From: Treponema sp.
GTDB taxonomy: Bacteria; Spirochaetota; Spirochaetia; Treponematales; Breznakiellaceae
Direction of reading: 5' to 3'
Assembly (NCBI GenBank): GCA_031259515.1
Contig: JAIRLK010000076.1
Location: forward strand, 1-9,312
DNA length: 9,312 nucleotides
In this document: positions 6,370 through 9,312 of the stretch, one piece after another
How the letters are laid out: each line of letters starts with the position of its first letter
Position numbering within the stretch: position 1 is the stretch's first letter
Program-made: the position numbers and the translations under genes
Notes under the pieces: generated by a model
Databases searched by the model: none
What the model was told of the DNA's origin: nothing
What the model saw: the letters and a program-made list of their open reading frames with translations, nothing else

Positions 6370-6390
6370 CAAAAACCGTTCGCCGTGGAA

Positions 6391-6681
6391 TTACCAGTTG
6401 CTATATCCGCCTCCGGCGCTGCGATCCCGGCGGGGTTTGTCCATTGCTTCATTCACGCGAATCTGACGGCCCTCGAATTCCCGGCCGTTGGTCCCCGCTA
6501 TTGCGGCGGTAGCTTCTTCATCCGAACTCATTTCAATAAATCCGAACCCCTTGGAGTTGCCGGTTTCACGATCAAAAATGATCTTAGCTGAGGCAACGCT
6601 GCCGAAACCTGAAAAAAGGTTCCGCAGACTGTCCTCGGTAGTGTTGTAGGAGAGATTACCGACATACAGTTTCTTAGCCAT
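6391..6681 (-). CDS. Single-RRM RNA-binding protein (glycine-tailed, cold-shock Rbp type)
   Basis: The 96-aa protein is one RNA recognition motif plus a short tail. RNP2 is LYVGNL (5-10) and RNP1 is KGFGFIEM (44-51), with the aromatic residues that stack on RNA bases in place (Tyr6, Phe46, Phe48). The rest follows the beta-alpha-beta-beta-alpha-beta fold: TEDSLRNLFSGFGSV, AKIIFDRETGNSKG, DEEATAAIAGTNGREFEGR, QIRVNEA. The tail (81-96, ending SAGGGYSNW) is short, basic and glycine-containing. Bacterial proteins of this type bind single-stranded RNA; in cyanobacteria some are induced by cold. ATG 6681 has AAGGA (minus strand, 6695-6691) nine bases upstream. The gene is monocistronic. Its leader holds a hairpin over the Shine-Dalgarno and a tandem 13-nt repeat, which suggests translational control, perhaps autoregulation. 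Confidence 0.95.
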   Translation of the reverse strand: MAKKLYVGNLSYNTTEDSLRNLFSGFGSVASAKIIFDRETGNSKGFGFIEMSSDEEATAAIAGTNGREFEGRQIRVNEAMDKPRRDRSAGGGYSNW

Positions 6682-6689
6682 TGAGAAAA

Positions 6690-6708
6690 TTCCTTCTCCC
6701 GGAAGGAA
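6690..6708 (-). promoter_or_regulatory. Hairpin burying the Shine-Dalgarno of the RRM gene
   Basis: On the minus strand TTCCTTC (6708-6702) and GAAGGAA (6696-6690) form a perfect 7-bp stem with the 5-base loop CGGGA. The 3' arm is the Shine-Dalgarno of the RRM gene, nine bases before its ATG. The stem would block ribosome binding until melted. This is seen in the sequence; the regulatory role is inferred. Confidence 0.6.
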
Positions 6709-6713
6709 CCTAT

Positions 6714-6742
6714 AGTCTGTACAAACAAAAGTCTGAACAAAC
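6714..6742 (-). repeat. Tandem 13-nt direct repeat upstream of the RRM gene
   Basis: On the plus strand AGTCTGTACAAAC (6714-6726) and AGTCTGAACAAAC (6730-6742) match at 12 of 13 positions and are separated by AAA, a 16-bp period. On the transcribed strand this is GTTTGTTCAGACT, TTT, GTTTGTACAGACT. They lie 6 bp upstream of the Shine-Dalgarno hairpin. They could be a DNA operator (a weak TTGTTC-17-GACTAT promoter overlaps them) or a repeated RNA-binding site in the leader. Confidence 0.7.
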
Positions 6743-6966
6743 CGGAGGTCCCCGCGTCCGGGTACGCGTAATTATTCACGCCCACAAAAAATGGACGACT
6801 CCTATTCTTTCCGGTTATTCCGAAAAAAACATGGGATGCATAGATAAAACCGATATGAAAACAGATCGGATGAATATGACTGAAGCACTTTACCGCAATA
6901 AACTGAGGAATTCTCCAAAAAACCCAAGTAACGTAAACTCTTCAAAACAATATCCTATAATACAGA

Positions 6967-6995
6967 AAAGTATCCTACTTTTTCTTGACAGTCAA
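6967..6995 (-). promoter_or_regulatory. Candidate minus-strand promoter toward the RRM gene
   Basis: On the minus strand TTGACT (6995-6990, 5 of 6) and TACTTT (6972-6967, 3 of 6) are 17 bp apart. The -35 overlaps the palindrome shared with the opposite-strand promoter. It would give the RRM gene a leader of about 280 nt. The -10 is weak. Confidence 0.35.
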
Positions 6996-6996
6996 G
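6984..6996. repeat. 13-bp palindrome CTTGACAGTCAAG at opposed promoters
   Basis: CTTGAC and GTCAAG flank a single central A. The palindrome supplies the -35 hexamer on both strands (TTGACA plus, TTGACT minus). The symmetry may simply come from two back-to-back -35 boxes, or it may be a repressor operator. Confidence 0.6.
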
Positions 6997-7013
6997 TGAT
7001 AATCAATTATATT
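6985..7013 (+). promoter_or_regulatory. Near-consensus sigma70-type promoter pointing antisense into radA
   Basis: TTGACA (6985-6990) and TATATT (7008-7013, 5 of 6 matches) have the ideal 17-bp spacer. Transcription would start near 7020 on the plus strand and run through the radA stop codon into the gene as antisense RNA. No plus-strand gene is supported downstream. Confidence 0.6.
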
Positions 7014-7045
7014 TCACGTTTTTTTATTCCGCAGTTGAGAGAATG

Positions 7046-8434
7046 TTACAGCAGGGTAAAAAGCAGCTTCATAGCCTCTTTGATGTCTTTCACCGCCATC
7101 CCCGGAGCCACACCATCGCCAGGGGGCGCCAAAAACCGCTCAAACCCCAGGTTACGGGCCGTTTTTACCCTGCCGGCTATACGCCGTACCGGTCTGATCT
7201 CCCCCGCCAGAGACAGTTCCCCGGTCAGGGCGGTCCCAGCGGGAATAGGGAGGCCGGTTCTGGCTGAATAAAGGGCGGCCGCCAGGGCCAGGTCCGCCCC
7301 CACTTCGGCGATGCGTATGCCCCCCGCCACATTGACGTAGAGGTCGTGGCCGGAAAGCCGCAGGGAAAGGTGTTTTTCCAACGTTGCGGCCACCCGGGAA
7401 ACCCGCGCCGAATCAATACGATCAGAGAAGACCCGGCTTATGGAGCCTTTGGCGGGTACCGTCAGCGCCTGGATTTCCACCAGCAAAGTCCGGGACCCCT
7501 CCAAAACCGCGGCGGCAGCCACGCCAGGAGGCAGTTCCCCTTCCCGGCGCACCAGGAACAGCAGGGAAGGGTTTTCCACAACAACAAGTCCCTGTTCCCC
7601 CATAGTAAAGATGCCTATCTCGTCCACCGATCCAAAACGGTTCTTCGCCGCCCTCAAAAACCGGCAGTCCCCATCGTTAGCCGCCGAAACGGGGCCCTCA
7701 AAGTAGAGCACCGTATCCACCATGTGCTCCAGAGACTTAGGCCCGGAGATGAGCCCGTCCTTGGTCACATGGGCCGCCAGGAACAGGGCCGCGTCGTGTT
7801 CCTTTACCCAGGAGATAAGTTCGTAGGAACAGAACTTCATCTGGTTCACCGTGCCGGGGATAAGCCCCGCCTCGTCGGTTCGCAGGGTCTGGGCGGAATC
7901 CACCATGAGGATCACCGGCTTAACGGCGTTGACGATGGTTTCAATATCCTTGAGTCTTCCGGAACAGCATATTTCGATACGACCGGCAGACGCTCCCGAA
8001 ATACCCAGCCGGTCCGCCCTCATACGAACCTGCCCGGCGGACTCCTCCCCGGATACATAGAGTATCCGCCCTTTAGTCTCGGCGGCGGCGGCGGCCTGAA
8101 GCAACAGGGTAGACTTGCCTATTCCCGGCTCGCCTCCCACGAGAATGGCGGACCGCTTCATGATGCCCCCGCCCAAGACGCGATCAAGCTCGGCGATACC
8201 GCTTCCTATACGGCTCCCCTCCTGGGGGTCCACCGATGACAGGGGCAGGGATTGGGGCGCATCCCCTTTGCCGCAGATGCCGGTCCCGGCAAGCCCCGCC
8301 AGACCGTTCCGTCCGCTTACCGTCGTCTCAATAAGGGTATTCCACTCCCCACATTCCGGACACCGGCCCAGCCACTTGGACTCCTCGTGACCGCAGGAGG
8401 TACATTTAAAGACGCAAATACGCTGTTTCTTCAT
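7046..8434 (-). CDS. radA: DNA repair protein RadA (Sms), branch-migration ATPase
   Basis: The 462-aa protein has all RadA parts in order. An N-terminal C4 zinc finger (Cys11, 14, 25, 28; CTSCGHEESKWLGRCPEC) leads into a RecA-like ATPase core with Walker A GEPGIGKST (101-109), Walker B VILMVDS (174-180) and the RadA signature KNRFG (264-268). A Lon-protease-like C-terminal domain (about 300-462) includes GGIRIAEVGADLALAAALYS and LTGELSLAGEIRPV. RadA promotes branch migration and processing of recombination intermediates in DNA repair; the zinc finger and KNRFG motif are needed for this in E. coli. Length is normal for the family. The start ATG (8434-8432) overlaps the stop of the upstream leucine-rich-repeat gene as ATGA. 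The bases before it (ACATTTTCCC) hold no Shine-Dalgarno, so translation probably depends on the upstream gene. A strong antisense promoter faces its 3' end. Confidence 0.97.
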   Translation of the reverse strand: MKKQRICVFKCTSCGHEESKWLGRCPECGEWNTLIETTVSGRNGLAGLAGTGICGKGDAPQSLPLSSVDPQEGSRIGSGIAELDRVLGGGIMKRSAILVGGEPGIGKSTLLLQAAAAAETKGRILYVSGEESAGQVRMRADRLGISGASAGRIEICCSGRLKDIETIVNAVKPVILMVDSAQTLRTDEAGLIPGTVNQMKFCSYELISWVKEHDAALFLAAHVTKDGLISGPKSLEHMVDTVLYFEGPVSAANDGDCRFLRAAKNRFGSVDEIGIFTMGEQGLVVVENPSLLFLVRREGELPPGVAAAAVLEGSRTLLVEIQALTVPAKGSISRVFSDRIDSARVSRVAATLEKHLSLRLSGHDLYVNVAGGIRIAEVGADLALAAALYSARTGLPIPAGTALTGELSLAGEIRPVRRIAGRVKTARNLGFERFLAPPGDGVAPGMAVKDIKEAMKLLFTLL

Positions 8435-9312
8435 GGGAAAATGTTGTTTCTAAAACGCGCCGCCAATTCGGAGCGTAGCGCCGGGTCCAGATTATCGCAA
8501 CCCTTGAAGGCTCCGTATCCTACTTTTACGGTTCCTGGCGGAATCGTTACCGTAGTCAGGGATTTGCAATCCATGAAGGCAAAATTCCCTATCGCGGTGA
8601 AGCCCGGCGGGATGGTAACGGAAACAAGGTTGGGGCAGAATGAAAATGCCTGATCGCCTATGGTTGTTACGCTCCGGGGAATGGCTATTGAGTTTATTTT
8701 GGAATACCACAGGGAATGGCTGGCTATGGTCTTTATCGAATCGGGAAGGGTGATGGAGGAGATTTCCGAATAGGTAAACACATTTTCTCCAATAGCCGTT
8801 ACCACCCGGTTGTTAAGCTCCCTGGGAATTACCCGGTTTTGCATCCGGCCGGTATAGCCGGTGATGGTGAGGGTTCCGTCCCCGTTGACGGCGGTCTTAA
8901 AGTCCCCCGGACCGGACGGGACCTCCAGGAGGAAGAAGGTTGTTTCATACTTTAAGTTGACGGGCCTTCCGGCAATGGTTTTGAGGCCCGCGATTTCTAC
9001 CCGGTAGGTTCCCGAATATTCGCTGACGCCCTGGGGCAGAAAGTTGGATCTGTCCGAATCGTCCATCCACCCGGTAACGCCGTTGGCCAGGCTGTCATTC
9101 CCCTGGCCGCGGTTGCTGCTCCCTATCCCCCTGGAAGCCTTGGTGTAAAAGGCAGCGGACATATCCGCCAGCCTCGACAGTTGGTGGGCTATGGCCCTGT
9201 GGGCGGCGTTCAAAAGGCTCCCATGCTGGGCCAGTTCGATGAATTCGTCTTTTAATTCCCCATCATCGGGTAGCCCGGTAAGGTAACGGTAAAAATTCAG
9301 CATGTTAAGGGC
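8431..9312 (-). CDS. BspA-like leucine-rich-repeat protein (LRR_5), 5' end possibly outside window
   Basis: The frame is open to the window edge. An ATG at 9303 would give 290 aa, but only nine bases are visible before it and they contain no Shine-Dalgarno. The true start may therefore lie outside. From that ATG, residues 1-55 are a predicted helical, charged segment (LPDDGELKDEFIELAQHGSL, AAHRAIAHQLSRLADM) with no signal peptide. Residues 136-273 hold about five BspA/LRR_5-type repeats of roughly 23 aa, with units such as ITLPDSIKTIASHSLWYSKI, IAIPRSVTTIGDQAFSFCPNL, VTIPPGFTAIGNFAFMDCKSL and VTIPPGTVKVGYGAFKGCDNL. BspA-like repeats mediate protein or surface binding and are abundant in treponemes and other gut and oral bacteria. 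The stop TGA overlaps the radA start codon, so the two genes share a transcript. No functional link to DNA repair is known. Confidence 0.85.
   Translation of the reverse strand, partial: ALNMLNFYRYLTGLPDDGELKDEFIELAQHGSLLNAAHRAIAHQLSRLADMSAAFYTKASRGIGSSNRGQGNDSLANGVTGWMDDSDRSNFLPQGVSEYSGTYRVEIAGLKTIAGRPVNLKYETTFFLLEVPSGPGDFKTAVNGDGTLTITGYTGRMQNRVIPRELNNRVVTAIGENVFTYSEISSITLPDSIKTIASHSLWYSKINSIAIPRSVTTIGDQAFSFCPNLVSVTIPPGFTAIGNFAFMDCKSLTTVTIPPGTVKVGYGAFKGCDNLDPALRSELAARFRNNIFP

Larger units (their letters stand above)
6682..7045. other. 364-bp AT-rich intergenic region between the RRM gene and radA
   Basis: This gap is clearly richer in A/T than the genes around it. It holds the RRM leader elements (6690-6742), a TATAAT at 6956-6961 with no good -35, two TATCCTA copies 20 bp apart (6951-6957, 6971-6977), and a palindrome inside opposed promoter-like sequences (6984-6996). 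No hairpin with a T tract follows the radA stop codon on the minus strand, so radA transcripts may read toward the RRM gene. No small gene with a ribosome binding site was found. Confidence 0.5.

Noticed and set aside
7043..7267. Small plus-strand ORF downstream of the antisense promoter
   Set aside because: Its composition (Gln/Pro/Arg/Gly-rich) is what antisense to radA would give, and the preceding GAGAG is too close to the ATG to be a convincing ribosome binding site.
6681..7271. 196-codon plus-strand frame crossing the RRM-radA gap
   Set aside because: It begins inside the RRM start region and ends inside radA antisense, has no ribosome binding site before its internal ATG codons, and shows no domain. 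Openness of the AT-rich part is mildly unusual but not enough.

Overview
This window most likely comes from a spirochete of the genus Treponema, probably one of the moderately GC-rich gut treponemes. The support is the gene content: Rpn-type PD-(D/E)XK 'transposase' nucleases, a small signal-peptide beta-barrel protein of a treponemal type, a BspA-like leucine-rich-repeat protein, a short RRM protein, and an NfeD-FloA pair. The assignment rests on recognising protein families, not on a database search.

Left part (1-2160): two Rpn/PDDEXK-family proteins of different subfamilies are divergently arranged around a 268-bp spacer. The left one runs off the window edge on the minus strand; the right one is complete. 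A 324-bp gap follows, holding a near-consensus sigma70-type promoter, a long leader and a 10-bp inverted repeat. Next comes a small secreted outer-membrane beta-barrel protein that ends in a textbook intrinsic terminator.

Central part (2853-5931): a three-gene cluster encodes a full-length NfeD (ClpP-like serine protease domain, membrane domain, C-terminal OB fold), the flotillin-like scaffold FloA, and a short membrane-anchored acidic/proline-rich protein. The third gene overlaps floA by 4 bp and is the candidate undescribed third component of this membrane-organising module.

Right part (5932-9312): a small gene remnant appears frameshifted directly after its start codon. It is followed on the minus strand by an RRM RNA-binding protein, whose leader carries a tandem 13-nt repeat and a hairpin that buries the Shine-Dalgarno site. 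A 364-bp AT-rich intergenic region contains a palindrome embedded in opposed consensus-like promoters, one pointing antisense into radA. Then come radA (DNA repair ATPase) and, upstream of it and coupled by an ATGA overlap, a leucine-rich-repeat protein running to the window edge.

No tRNA, rRNA, CRISPR array, insertion-sequence ends or replication origin was seen. The best leads are the RRM-gene leader, the antisense promoter at radA, and the third gene of the NfeD-FloA operon.
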